DNA of 5,595 nt from NCBI GenBank assembly GCA_964556005.1, contig CAZKUR010000150.1, forward strand, positions 1-5,595, read 5' to 3'. Origin of the DNA: CAZKUR01 sp964556005. Lineage in GTDB: Bacteria > Bacteroidota > Ignavibacteria > Ignavibacteriales > Ignavibacteriaceae. Made by a program: the position numbers and the translations under genes. Under the pieces are notes generated by a model. It searched no databases, was not told the DNA's origin, and saw only the letters and a list, made by a program, of their open reading frames with translations. This document shows positions 5,492-5,595 of this stretch, piece after piece. Within the stretch, counting starts at the first letter, position 1; each line of letters begins with the position of its first letter.

Positions 5492-5595
5492 ACGACAAGC
5501 TTTTTTTCTTTTTATAAGATTTATAAAAACTACTGAAGTAAAAAAATCAATTGAACACTGAACTGATTGACAAAACAAATATTTTACTTGGAATT
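5492..5595. other. Non-coding flank beyond the IS
   Basis: About 100 bases of AT-rich sequence with homopolymer runs (T7 near 5501-5507). No ORF, RNA gene or obvious copy of the left IS flank is visible. Confidence 0.4.

Overview
This AT-rich window holds a truncated housekeeping-type gene, two DNA methyltransferase genes of different architecture, a cytochrome c gene, a small putative nuclease and a nearly intact insertion sequence. The host looks like a member of the FCB superphylum (Bacteroidota / Ignavibacteriota-like). The reasons are a MutS-related protein with an N-terminal membrane anchor, an anchored cytochrome c, AT-rich leaders, and weak or absent Shine-Dalgarno sequences at most chromosomal genes. 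This assignment is inference from gene content and is not firm.

Layout. At 1-536 (minus) is the N-terminal part of a membrane-anchored MutS-like protein, cut by the window edge. A very AT-rich divergent spacer (537-845) separates it from methyltransferase 1 (846-1532, plus), a beta-type enzyme with the motif order IV-VIII-X-I. Twelve bases later, convergent, lies a membrane-anchored cytochrome c gene (1545-2096, minus). Its heme-binding motif reads C-G-C-H, one residue short of CxxCH. A second divergent spacer (2097-2398) leads into methyltransferase 2 (2399-3391, plus; motif order X-I-IV with SPPYW, probably N4-cytosine). It overlaps by 59 bp a 168-residue protein (3333-3839) with a PD...DWK pattern that fits a small PD-(D/E)XK nuclease. 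The last part (about 3967-5491) is an IS4-family insertion sequence with imperfect terminal inverted repeats. Its transposase (minus) keeps the DDE and F-R-E-K residues but is frameshifted near its C-terminus in a T7 run.

How it fits together. Methyltransferase 2 and the overlapping nuclease form a plausible compact type II restriction-modification unit with translationally coupled genes. Methyltransferase 1 could be an unrelated solitary enzyme or a second protecting methylase, as in systems that recognise asymmetric sites. The cytochrome gene between them looks like host core metabolism and suggests the methylase genes arrived separately or around it. The IS sits about 130 bp past the nuclease gene in convergent orientation, which fits a mobile, accessory neighbourhood. 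The best candidate for something undescribed is the methyltransferase 2 / small nuclease pair. The CxCH cytochrome and the frameshifted transposase are the other points worth checking.
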